In this document: positions 1 to 7,188 of the stretch, in pieces
Numbering within the stretch: position 1 is the stretch's first letter
How the letters are laid out: each line of letters begins with the position of its first letter
Assembly: GCA_904501955.1 (NCBI GenBank)
Contig: CAJGCY010000068.1
Coordinates: forward strand, 1-12,869
Source of the DNA: an uncultured Akkermansia sp.
GTDB lineage: Bacteria; Verrucomicrobiota; Verrucomicrobiia; Verrucomicrobiales; Akkermansiaceae
Reading direction: 5' to 3'
Length of the DNA: 12,869 nt
Notes under the pieces: generated by a model
The model's input: only the letters and a program-made list of their open reading frames with translations
Database searches by the model: none
What the model was told of the DNA's origin: nothing
Translations under genes and position numbers: made by a program

Positions 1-269
1 CCTCCGCTCTGTCGCTAACGCTCCGGCGCTCCGGGCTCGAATATTAGGGGGGAGCCTACCGGTGGTTTCGTCGCTTCGCGACTCCACCACCGGCTACTGT
101 CTTTCGCCCCTATCGGGGCTTCAAATTCCGCTCGCTTCGCTCGCCAACTTCCGATTTATCGCGCAGCTTGCGAGCCGAGGGGGTCGCCCGCTCCCAGGCG
201 CTTCGTACGACGAAAAAACGCGGGGCAAGCGATAAAGAGGGCTTGAAGCCCCTGCTCCGATAGGGCGAA
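1..269. repeat. Intergenic block of nested inverted repeats, no gene
   Basis: No coding region is supported here. A hairpin at 59-93 has outer arms CCGGTGGT/ACCACCGG and inner arms GTCGC/GCGAC around TTC. A larger imperfect palindrome follows: 105-124 (CGCCCCTATCGGGGCTTCAA) is matched by its diverged reverse complement at 243-267. Inside it, 155-171 (TTTATCGCGCAGCTTGC) is matched by 225-236 (GCAAGCGATAAA). The segment 130-161 belongs to a dispersed repeat that recurs in inverse orientation at 12522-12565. The block abuts the 3' end of the nuclease pseudogene, so it may also act as a transcription stop, but no clear T-tract follows any stem. Confidence 0.6.
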
Positions 270-1322
270 TTACTCCGGCGCTTGGTCATCATTACCGAGA
301 GCCAGCTCGCGTTCGATGTCCTCCACGCTGGGCAAGGAGCTCTTCCATTCATCGGAAAGGGCGGACGCCAATTCGTATTTGGAAATGCCGATGGGCCGAT
401 TCGCATCACGGAGCGCGTATTCAGCCACCACGCGGTTCTTATTCTTGCAAAGCAGTAGGCCTATTGTAGGCGCGTCCTGAGCGGAACGCATCTGCTCATC
501 CACCGCGGTTATGTAAAAACCGAGTTGCCCTAAGTGCTCCGGCTTAAAATCCGTTGTTTTCAATTCAATGACCACATAGCAATGCAATTTGATGTGGTAG
601 AAGAGCAGATCGATGTAAAAATCCTCGCCGCCCACTTCCAAATGCACTTGCTTACCGACAAAGGCGAAACCCGTTCCTAATTCGAGCAGGAAGTCGGACA
701 AACGAGAGACCAGCGCCTGCTCCAGCTCACGCTCCCGGACGTCGGCAGAGAGGCCGAGAAACTCCAGCTTGTAGGGATCTTTAAGGGTTTCACGAACCAA
801 GTCAGACTGCGGAGGAGCCAAAGTGATTTCAAAATTATTCTGAGCGGAGCCGATGCGTTCCGCCGTACGCAACTCAATATGGTGCACCAGCACATTCCGA
901 GACCAGCCATGTTGCACTGCCAGAGCAGCGTATTGCAAACGTTCTTCCTTTACAGATAGCTTTGATAATAATGTGATAAGATGGTACCAAGGCAATTGCG
1001 CAAGTGGTTCTTGCGTAATTTCATCCCATGTCCAAGAAGCTGAGAAAAGACACATATAATCAAGATTCCGAGCAGAAAAACCTTTCATCTCGGGAAATTC
1101 TCGGCGCAAGTCCTCAGAAATTCGTTTAATTACCTTAGCCCCCCACCCGTTCTGATTTTTGTGCAACAAAATGCTCTGCCCTATATTCTAATACAGCTGC
1201 ACTAGCTCACGATTGACAGCCAAAGCCGCACGCTGCTGAGCAGCACGGATTTGGCGTTTGAGTTAAATAAACCACTCACCGTATTCTGATGGAACTGATT
1301 CAATCTCGGACATGGTACTCAT
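270..1322 (-). pseudogene. YhcG/DUF1016-family PD-(D/E)XK nuclease, N-terminus interrupted by two stop codons
   Basis: The open part (1169-270, 299 codons from a TTG) matches the YhcG/DUF1016 family. It has the conserved QLPWYH segment, HGWSRNVLVHHIE, APPQSDL, LKDPYKLEFLGL, and a C-terminal PD-(D/E)XK core with D187 (FYIDLLFYH) and E202/K204 (VIELKT), numbered from the TTG. Reading further upstream in the same frame continues the family's N-terminal domain back to an ATG at 1322: EWFI-stop-LKRQIRAAQQRAALAVNRELVQLY-stop-NIGQSIL. The stops are TAA at 1265-1263 and TAG at 1190-1188. The TAG sits where relatives carry Trp of the YW-IG motif, so TGG to TAG is the simple explanation. No frameshift is needed. 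The protein is either dead or restarted internally without its N-terminal domain. Family members are often found near restriction-modification or other defence genes; here it is an orphan beside intergenic repeats. Confidence 0.85.
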
Positions 1323-1521
1323 TTTTACAGATGTTCACAGGAACAGCACGCTTGAACGGGCATAGGAGAGGCCGGTATGTAGCCTTGGCTGCATGGTATC
1401 ACACAATAAGCCTCCGATGCAAACAAAAAAACGTGATGTCCCCGTTTTTTCGGTTGGGCACTTATCATAAGGCGGGTGCGAGCGCAGGTGTGCGGATGCT
1501 CGAACACCTGCACCGCCCCTA
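1323..1521. other. Intergenic region with candidate termination hairpins for the ankyrin gene
   Basis: This gap lies between the minus-strand ankyrin gene and the nuclease pseudogene. Reading the minus strand after the ankyrin stop, the first structure is at 1517-1471, with arms GCAGGTGT (1484-1491) and ACACCTGC (1504-1511) and closing pairs GGCGG/CCGCC. An alternative pairing of 1471-1479 with 1510-1517 is also possible. A second A/T-rich stem, AAAAAACG (1426-1433) with CGTTTTTT (1443-1450), ends in T residues on both strands and could stop transcription in either direction. No gene is supported here. Confidence 0.4.
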
Positions 1522-3000
1522 TCAGGGCACTAACCCACGCTCGAGCAGATGCTCCGCCCACTCCTCCTGCTCATACTGCACGCACAGTTCGTAGAGCTTT
1601 TTGGCGGTGTCACCATCCGGCTGCAGCCCGCATTTCACCAAGCAAACAAACAACTCTGCACACTCATAGAGCTCCTCCTTATCAAGCCCCAGCTCAAAAA
1701 GCTGCAGCACCACGGGCTCCTCCGAGGCAATTTCACCCGTTTGCAACAAACGGACAAGGTAGCCGAGCTTCTGCTCAAGGGTTACGCCGCGCTGCTCCGG
1801 CAAGAGCTCAAAAAAGCGCTTGCGGTTCATCACCTTTTTCGCCGGTGCCTGCAAGGCAATGCCTGCTTGGCGGTAACGGGCGTGAATGACATTACGCACC
1901 ATCTGCACATGGTGGTCCGCTGCTAAATCCAGCGGAGAATGCCCCTCTGCATCACGCACAAACACCTCAGCCCCATGGTGCAACAGCAACTTCACACAGG
2001 CGCTGTCGCGATTCATCAGCGCGCACATGAGCGGGGTGCGCATTGCAGCCGTGCGCGGCTTATCCGGCGAAGCGCCGCTTGCCAGCATAGCGGCCAAGGC
2101 CTGAGCATCACGCGCCCGCACCGCCCCCAACACGCTGACGGGTCGCCCCGGCTCGCGCAGCATGGGGCCTAAAAGACACTCCACCTCATACGCATCATAC
2201 ACGCCCATATCGCGAGCATTCGCCCCGGCACGCAGCAGCAGGCGGACGGCCTCCGCGGAATCCGCATACTCCACGGCATAGTACAAGGATGACGGCACCA
2301 TGCGCTCCATGCGGCACATGCACAGTGAGGCACCCTCCGCCAACAGGCGGCGCATGGCCTCCATATCATTCAGGCACAGCGCCTGCATCACGGTGGCAGG
2401 CCTGTGCGGCGCCGCCAGCATAGCCAGCACCTCCGGCTGCAGTGCAAAGTCTCGCAGCTCGGTGGCCTTCAGGCTCTCCCGAACCACCACGGCCAAGTCC
2501 TCATCGGCATCCACCATCATGGCGCACTCCGTTGCCAGCATCTCGGCACATGCCGTATGCCCCTGCTCCACAGCAGCTTTCAGCGCGCTGTACAGGTAAG
2601 AGTCCTCCGTACCGTACTCCAGCAGCAAGCGCACGCACGCCGCATGCCCGGCACGCGCCGCCATCACCAGCGCATTGCCCGTGCTGATGGGGGCGAGCTC
2701 CGCCCCGCCGGCCAGCAGAAGCTCCACACACGCAGCATGCCCCTGCACCGCGGCGCGCCCCAGTGGCTTCAGCCCGGTGTATGAGATATTGGCATACGCC
2801 CCCTCATACAGCAGCATGCGCACACAATCCGCCGCCCCCAGCTGCGCCGCATATTGCAGCGGGCTGAGCCCATTCTCCATGCGCGCATTCACATCCGCCC
2901 CTCTCAGCGCCATAGCATGCACGGCCATGCCGTCGTTCTGCTCAATCGCTTCCTGCATGCCTACGCTCTCGGGGGTATTTTGTGTAGTGGTCATCGTCAT
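1522..3000 (-). CDS. Ankyrin-repeat protein with C-terminal helical region
   Basis: A 492-residue protein made mostly of ankyrin repeats with a ~30-33 residue period. Recognisable units run from about residue 25 to 160 (G-SPLQYAAQLGAADCVRMLL; LGRAAVQGHAACVELLL; LVMAARAGHAACVRLLL), then more diverged units at ~200-265 and ~285-375 (RTPLMCALMNRDSACVKLLLHHGA). The last ~100 residues are acidic, helical and not ankyrin-like. There is no signal peptide or membrane segment, so it is probably a cytosolic protein-protein interaction scaffold; the partner is unknown. The ATG at 3000 was preferred over a TTG at 3003 because AGGAG (3012-3008) lies 7 nt upstream of the ATG but only 4 nt from the TTG. GC content by eye is high, like the 8.5-12 kb operon and unlike the AT-rich ankyrin protein next door, so the two ankyrin genes probably have separate origins. 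Its upstream region shares a spaced element with the DraG gene. Confidence 0.88.
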   Translation of the reverse strand: MTMTTTQNTPESVGMQEAIEQNDGMAVHAMALRGADVNARMENGLSPLQYAAQLGAADCVRMLLYEGAYANISYTGLKPLGRAAVQGHAACVELLLAGGAELAPISTGNALVMAARAGHAACVRLLLEYGTEDSYLYSALKAAVEQGHTACAEMLATECAMMVDADEDLAVVVRESLKATELRDFALQPEVLAMLAAPHRPATVMQALCLNDMEAMRRLLAEGASLCMCRMERMVPSSLYYAVEYADSAEAVRLLLRAGANARDMGVYDAYEVECLLGPMLREPGRPVSVLGAVRARDAQALAAMLASGASPDKPRTAAMRTPLMCALMNRDSACVKLLLHHGAEVFVRDAEGHSPLDLAADHHVQMVRNVIHARYRQAGIALQAPAKKVMNRKRFFELLPEQRGVTLEQKLGYLVRLLQTGEIASEEPVVLQLFELGLDKEELYECAELFVCLVKCGLQPDGDTAKKLYELCVQYEQEEWAEHLLERGLVP

Positions 3001-3010
3001 CAATAAACTC

Positions 3011-3123
3011 CTCTCTATATATAGGTGAAGCGAAAAAAGAACTGCAAAAACACTTTTGTTGAATTATGTATGGGTTACAAAAATTCAACATTCCCACACG
3101 GGCTCGAAGAATTGTGTCATACA
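3011..3123 (-). promoter_or_regulatory. Upstream element of the ankyrin gene, shared with the DraG gene
   Basis: Read on the minus strand, four blocks occur in order: TGTATGACAC (3123-3114), TGTAAC (3079-3074), TCAACAAAA (3062-3054) and CACCTATATATAGAGAG (3027-3011). The same blocks at identical spacing lie at 8425-8313 upstream of the DraG gene. The last block contains a plausible -10 (TATATA, 3023-3018), with a possible -35 TTGCAG (3047-3042) 18 bp before it. If that is the promoter, the 5' leader is very short and begins almost at the Shine-Dalgarno sequence. The AT-rich stretch between this element and the island gene end (3124-3274) shows nothing further that I can support. Confidence 0.6.
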
Positions 3124-3274
3124 GGGAAAGATCCCATCCACCCTATACCGCCCTTCTTGTTGTCTACTTATACAGCACCCCTTAACAATGCCGCCCTGAC
3201 TTCATTAACAAGCATCGAACGAACAAAACTATTTCCTCTTACCATGAAAAATTTTATTCCAAGCGCTTATAGAG

Positions 3275-4837
3275 TCATTCTTTACTTGCTGAGGTGTTTT
3301 TTTTGTCAGCATTAATAGCATCCTCAGAAGCGCCAAACATCAATAGTAGCGAAACATTTTCTTCATTTAACGCCTCGCTAGCATAATGCAATGGCGTATT
3401 TCCATGTTTATCTCGGGCATTGATATCTGCACCAGCTTGAAGCAAAAGTTTAACAACCATTCCATTTTTATTTTTTGAAGCCTCGTGCAACGGAGTCGCC
3501 CCTTCAATATCGCAAGCATTAACATTTGCGCCAGCCTTTAACAAGGCATTAATCGCCTTATCACTTCCTTTTTCGGCAATTATATGTAACGGTGTTTGAA
3601 AACAATCATCAATACAAGCATTTACATCCGCACCAGCATCATACATAAACGAAATAATTTCATCATCAATACATCCCCATCCATCTATAAAATGTATAGG
3701 AGCACGGCCATATTCATCCTTCAAATTGATATCAGAACCGTTTTTAAGCAAAGCACTAATGAGTTCCTTATTCCTCAAATCTACTGCTTCATGAAGAGGA
3801 TAAAACGCATACGAACCGTTTTTACCTTTACCGGTTCCCTCTTTTAGGAGAGCACCCGCTTTCAATAACTTCATGGCACTTCTACAATTTATTGCAGAAA
3901 AAGCATACATCAGCGCTGTTTTACCTTCATTATCAACTGCATTTATATCAGCACCGGACTCTAACAATAACGTGAGAATAGGTAATGCGAGATTAGCAGC
4001 GTAATGCAGAGGGGTGCAACCATCGCTATTTTTCAAATTAACGTCAACTCCACTTTCTATCAAGAATTGAACGTGCTTTGCAATGTCTTTATTACCTGCT
4101 GTTTTCAGTACATAATGAAGTATAGAGCCAGCCTTAACTATGTTTTTCAACAGCTCATCATTCCCGCCATCATAATCGAGCACCGTTTCTCCTTTATTAT
4201 TAGCAATATATGGTTTAGCTCCCGCTCTCAATAACATGTGTGTTGCTGCAACATTTTTGGCTAGCACTGCATAATGCAAAGGAGTGTTTCCATAAGCATC
4301 AACGGCATCTAAATTTGCGCGTTTCAATATCAACCGTTTCAAAACACTAATATACTTTTCATTACCAGCCGTATAATGAAGAAGTGTTTTCTGTTCAGCT
4401 CCGCGAAAATTAACATCAGCACCTTCAGATATAGCGCTATCCAACGCTTTTACATCGTGCGCTTTGATAGCCTGTAACAATTTCACACCCGGAGATTCTG
4501 TTATTCGCTTTTCATTCGGACGTTGACCATCATTGTAGCGCCCACTGCATTCTTTTACAAACGCGCAATAATACTTTAAACTGGTCTTTATATAATTCAA
4601 CTCAGCTGCTTTGAGAGACATATTAATCTCGATGTCACGAAAAAGGAATTCGGCATACTTGCGGACACTCATGTAATTTTTATTTTTATAAAAATCGAAT
4701 GGAATATCCAATTTAGTACGCAGATACTCAGAACATTTCATTACCCCTGATACATACTGATCAACTGTGGAGGAAGGCAAGTTCTTAAATAACAACCAAT
4801 TTTCAAACAGAACTTGTTGTTTTGTTACATGTGGCAT
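3275..4837 (-). CDS. Island protein: SAM-like/core-binding-like module fused to ankyrin repeats
   Basis: A 520-residue, low-GC gene, last of the four-gene island. Residues ~5-98 form a helical module like those in the upstream genes: F-NWLLFKNLPSSTVDQYVSGV, then FDFY, then a C-terminal NYIKTSLKYYCAFVKE helix. This pattern resembles the N-terminal core-binding/SAM-like domain of tyrosine recombinases. After a linker (~99-115), about twelve ankyrin repeats run to ~508, several close to consensus (GNTPLHYA, LLLQAGADINARDKHG, ATPLHEASKNKNGMVVKLLL). A Lys/Ser-rich tail ends the protein. No catalytic motif, signal peptide or membrane segment is visible. The ATG at 4837 lies 56 bp after the preceding gene's stop and has no Shine-Dalgarno. 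A binding or recognition subunit is a reasonable inference: the module would tie it to the other island proteins or to DNA, and the ankyrins would bind a partner. Confidence 0.85.
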   Translation of the reverse strand: MPHVTKQQVLFENWLLFKNLPSSTVDQYVSGVMKCSEYLRTKLDIPFDFYKNKNYMSVRKYAEFLFRDIEINMSLKAAELNYIKTSLKYYCAFVKECSGRYNDGQRPNEKRITESPGVKLLQAIKAHDVKALDSAISEGADVNFRGAEQKTLLHYTAGNEKYISVLKRLILKRANLDAVDAYGNTPLHYAVLAKNVAATHMLLRAGAKPYIANNKGETVLDYDGGNDELLKNIVKAGSILHYVLKTAGNKDIAKHVQFLIESGVDVNLKNSDGCTPLHYAANLALPILTLLLESGADINAVDNEGKTALMYAFSAINCRSAMKLLKAGALLKEGTGKGKNGSYAFYPLHEAVDLRNKELISALLKNGSDINLKDEYGRAPIHFIDGWGCIDDEIISFMYDAGADVNACIDDCFQTPLHIIAEKGSDKAINALLKAGANVNACDIEGATPLHEASKNKNGMVVKLLLQAGADINARDKHGNTPLHYASEALNEENVSLLLMFGASEDAINADKKNTSASKE

Positions 4838-4893
4838 AATGATTTATTAATTTAAGTTTCGATTATTTTCAGCACCTCTCAAACTATGTAAAA

Positions 4894-5529
4894 TCAGCAG
4901 TTACGGCATAACTTTCCGGCAATGAGAAAGCGTAGATATTTACCCCATCCGGCCGAGCACCTACCCACATTTATTACATCTTTCAGCAAGTATTCCAGCT
5001 CCGCACGAGTTTTGAGTCTGACGTCCTCCTGATTAAGCCCCAGTTTGCGCATAGCCGACTTTGTGTTGGAAACATAATCGCGTCGGGATTTACCACTCAC
5101 CGCACGCATCGCAGGACACTGCAAAAACTCAGCGCCCAGATAAATTCCGTCTACATTCAACACCTGAGTATTATCATGGTCCGCCGTATTTACAACTTTT
5201 CTTCCGGCTAAAACGCTGATGTACGAGTTCCACGGACTCTTACAATGCTCATACTCAACCGGAACCGCATTCACCAACGTTTCAGCATGAGCGTTAATGT
5301 ACGATTTAATATCATCGGGAGAAGCATCTTTCTGCAACGGTCCTGTGACAGAACTCCAGTTTAAAGCTCGATGCACGCAATGTATCTTGGATACGTATGT
5401 AATTTTGCTCTTCTCAGTTTTCAGCTTAGAAAACTGTGCGCACTTGATATATTCGGTAATCCCGAATATATCATTGGCTGAAGCAGGGAGCACAAACTCC
5501 TGCGAGAATTTATCGTCTTCTTCTTTCAT
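4894..5529 (-). CDS. Island protein with two diverged tandem copies of the shared helical module
   Basis: A 211-residue protein of unknown function. Its two halves align to each other: residues 40-59 (KSKITYVSKIHCVHRALNWS) with 147-166 (KSRRDYVSNTKSAMRKLGLN), and 100-112 (WNSYISVLAGRKV) with 195-207 (WGKYLRFLIAGKL). Each half has the start (K-S-YVS) and end (W--YL--L-GK) of the module seen in the neighbouring genes, though diverged. A ~20-residue linker (112-130) joins them. There are seven cysteines, two of them in the C-terminal LCRNC, with no recognised zinc motif. The ATG at 5529 has no Shine-Dalgarno; the leader contains AAACTTAA, as does that of the next gene. Gaps are 52 bp upstream and 56 bp downstream, consistent with one transcript. 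The alignment was made by eye. Confidence 0.8.
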   Translation of the reverse strand: MKEEDDKFSQEFVLPASANDIFGITEYIKCAQFSKLKTEKSKITYVSKIHCVHRALNWSSVTGPLQKDASPDDIKSYINAHAETLVNAVPVEYEHCKSPWNSYISVLAGRKVVNTADHDNTQVLNVDGIYLGAEFLQCPAMRAVSGKSRRDYVSNTKSAMRKLGLNQEDVRLKTRAELEYLLKDVINVGRCSAGWGKYLRFLIAGKLCRNC

Positions 5530-5581
5530 ATTAAGTTTTATGTATTTTTTTATCTACTGCCTACACTGGTGCTGCAAAGAG

Positions 5582-5896
5582 TTAGTCGATAGCTGATTGA
5601 CCTTTCGTAATCTTCACGAATTCCACGTAACGCCCCAAAACGGACAGGATACCGTTATGGCGAGCTCTGTCTTGAGGTGAAAGTGAGGCATGCAGTTCCT
5701 GTACCTTTTTCTCAAGTTCATCAGCATCCGTCATGGAATAGAAATCAATATTCCTCCCCAACTGCTCACAAGCCAAAGCAGAGCAAGCCTTGACGCGGAA
5801 GGCATACAAATTCGCAGTTCCTTCGGTATATTCCCTCTCCTTCAACCAATTCCTAAAACCTTGTTTTTTATCTTGTATATCAGACATATTGTTCAT
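5582..5896 (-). CDS. Small free-standing helical module protein of the island
   Basis: A 104-residue protein that is essentially one copy of the island's module: F-NWLKEREYTEGTANLYAF (14-33), DFYSMTDADELEKKVQEL (51-68) and the final helix VLGRYVEFVK (86-95). It aligns clearly with residues ~287-376 of the upstream protein (for example FFAMTDADAVEQRVKEL, and LERYVEYMK), so the two look like paralogous copies. No catalytic residues, signal or membrane segment is visible. The similarity to recombinase core-binding/SAM-like domains (F--WL---G-S--T---Y) suggests DNA or protein binding, by inference only. The ATG at 5896 was chosen as the first in-frame ATG; a second Met is at residue 4. There is no Shine-Dalgarno. 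A 34-bp palindrome lies between it and the upstream stop. Confidence 0.75.
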   Translation of the reverse strand: MNNMSDIQDKKQGFRNWLKEREYTEGTANLYAFRVKACSALACEQLGRNIDFYSMTDADELEKKVQELHASLSPQDRARHNGILSVLGRYVEFVKITKGQSAID

Positions 5897-5912
5897 TTAT
5901 ATTTATCAGCAA

Positions 5913-5946
5913 CATCAGCGGCTGGGTATATACCCAACCGCTGATG
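5913..5946. repeat. 34-bp palindrome between two island genes
   Basis: The arms CATCAGCGGCTGGGTAT (5913-5929) and ATACCCAACCGCTGATG (5930-5946) are reverse complements except for one position, which becomes a G-U wobble in minus-strand RNA. The transcript of the island would therefore fold a long GC-rich hairpin between the stop at 5963 and the next ATG at 5896. No T-tract follows on the minus strand, so an intrinsic terminator is unlikely. An mRNA-processing or stabilising hairpin, or a protein-binding site, fits better. Confidence 0.75.
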
Positions 5947-5962
5947 ATACCTACATTAATTT

Positions 5963-7120
5963 TTAAGCCATCGCGAATTGACGTTGCTTATCCTTCATAT
6001 ACTCCACGTAACGCTCCAAACCACACTTGCGAGAATGATTGCTCCTCGCGCTGTAATTCATATAAGAAGGCAAGCGGAGTAACTCTTTCACCCTTTGTTC
6101 GACAGCATCAGCGTCCGTCATAGCAAAGAAATCAAGATGTTCGCAACCCATCAAATTCTCACGTGCAAACTTAGAACTGGTGTTCACTCCGGAAGCATAT
6201 GAGTTTGCAGTATTAGCGCTAATCCCTCGTTCTACCAGCCAATTCACAAAGGACTGCCTCGGAGATACAGACGCAGTTAATCCAACAGAACCGAAGTTGA
6301 CAGTAACGATATTGGGTGAGGATTTACGGGGAGAGGACTGCTTACCAGTGTCTTGTTTGGGAGCAGGTGAGGAAGTACGCGGGAGTTTATCGCCCAAAGA
6401 AATCAATTTCAGGGCACGCACAAACAACTCCGAACCGTCGGCAGCACCGTGTTGCTCAACGGACTGGACCAAGGGAACGATCAGTTCGGATTGAAAATCC
6501 TCGTTGAACAGAACAGAAACGGAGAAACCACCCAAGTTTTCACTTTGAAGGAAAGCAGTAAGTTCGTCCATCATTTCGTTTACCTGCTGCAGGGTAGCAT
6601 TTTTGACATGGGGAGAAGCAAAAATCAGCTGAGCTTCGTCCACACCGAAATAGGCACGCAAAGCGATGATGATGCGCAAGAACTTAGATACGATTTTTTT
6701 GGCGGTTACTTTGCGACCACCGCTGTAATTGAGGCCATTTTCATGGAAAGCGACTTCTACCGCAATGGCCTTATATTTACCATCCTCTAAACTGAGGCCC
6801 AATACATCACACTCAGTTTGAGCAATCAATTGCTCCAAATTCGCCGTCTTTTTGAAGATGAGAGAGGGCGCATCTGAGGTGTCAGTAATGGTATCATCAG
6901 CATCAAACTCGGTGGAATCAGCATCGGTATTGCTGCCATCTTCCACTTTGGTAATAACATCCGCAAAATATGCTTCAGCAGCAGTTTTCAAACGCTCCAG
7001 TTCCTCAACATTTTCAAGGGGCCATTCCGGAACGGGTTTCCAATTCGTTTGAACGATGCGACATTGCTTGACTTTGCGAAGCCAAGAATAAACCATTGAT
7101 TCAGCCATTTCGATTTTCAT
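5963..7120 (-). CDS. Island head protein: PD-(D/E)XK-like domain plus C-terminal helical module
   Basis: A 385-residue protein, first gene of the island. Residues ~7-30 (ESMVYSWLRKVKQCRIVQTNWKP) and ~97-220 form an uncharacterised conserved-looking domain. The core ECDVLGLSLEDG-YKAIAVEVAFHENGLNYSGG, followed by a basic helix and LIFASPHV, resembles a PD-(D/E)XK fold with E103/D105 and E122. The usual lysine of the ExK motif is not obvious (E-V-A), so catalysis is uncertain. An acidic Asp/Thr-rich insert (57-84) and a Ser/Pro/Lys linker (248-285) flank it. Residues ~287-376 are the shared module (FVNWLVERGISANTANSYAS; LDFFAMTDADAVEQRVKEL; YVEYMK). The ATG at 7120 is used; Met5 or Met9 are alternatives and no Shine-Dalgarno decides. 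A promoter is predicted at 7188-7160. It could be a nuclease-like effector or a DNA-binding protein. Confidence 0.8.
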   Translation of the reverse strand: MKIEMAESMVYSWLRKVKQCRIVQTNWKPVPEWPLENVEELERLKTAAEAYFADVITKVEDGSNTDADSTEFDADDTITDTSDAPSLIFKKTANLEQLIAQTECDVLGLSLEDGKYKAIAVEVAFHENGLNYSGGRKVTAKKIVSKFLRIIIALRAYFGVDEAQLIFASPHVKNATLQQVNEMMDELTAFLQSENLGGFSVSVLFNEDFQSELIVPLVQSVEQHGAADGSELFVRALKLISLGDKLPRTSSPAPKQDTGKQSSPRKSSPNIVTVNFGSVGLTASVSPRQSFVNWLVERGISANTANSYASGVNTSSKFARENLMGCEHLDFFAMTDADAVEQRVKELLRLPSYMNYSARSNHSRKCGLERYVEYMKDKQRQFAMA

Positions 7121-7159
7121 AACAAGAAGAAGTAAGGGGTTAAGAGTTTCTTTTAGTGT

Positions 7160-7188
7160 ATTCTATCGCATTTCCATCGCGTTGTATA
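7160..7188 (-). promoter_or_regulatory. Predicted sigma70-type promoter of the AT-rich island
   Basis: On the minus strand, TATACA (7188-7183) is followed after exactly 17 bp by TAGAAT (7165-7160). This gives a leader of roughly 30 nt before the ATG at 7120. The 17-bp spacer is almost entirely filled by one arm of an inverted repeat (7168-7182), suggesting that the promoter is regulated by whatever binds that sequence. No start site has been measured. Confidence 0.5.

Noticed and set aside
1188..1265. Stop-codon recoding (read-through, pyrrolysine or another code) in the nuclease gene
   Set aside because: Two different stops (TAA and TAG) occur in one short segment while other genes here use TAA and TGA as normal ends; loss of function is simpler.
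3275..5896. Integrase or integron-like system based on the recombinase-like module
   Set aside because: No R-H-R-Y catalytic domain is visible in any of the four proteins, and no repeated attachment-site series lies between the genes; only one palindrome is present.
5913..5946. Intrinsic terminator between island genes
   Set aside because: No T-tract follows the hairpin on the coding strand, and the gene spacing fits one transcript.
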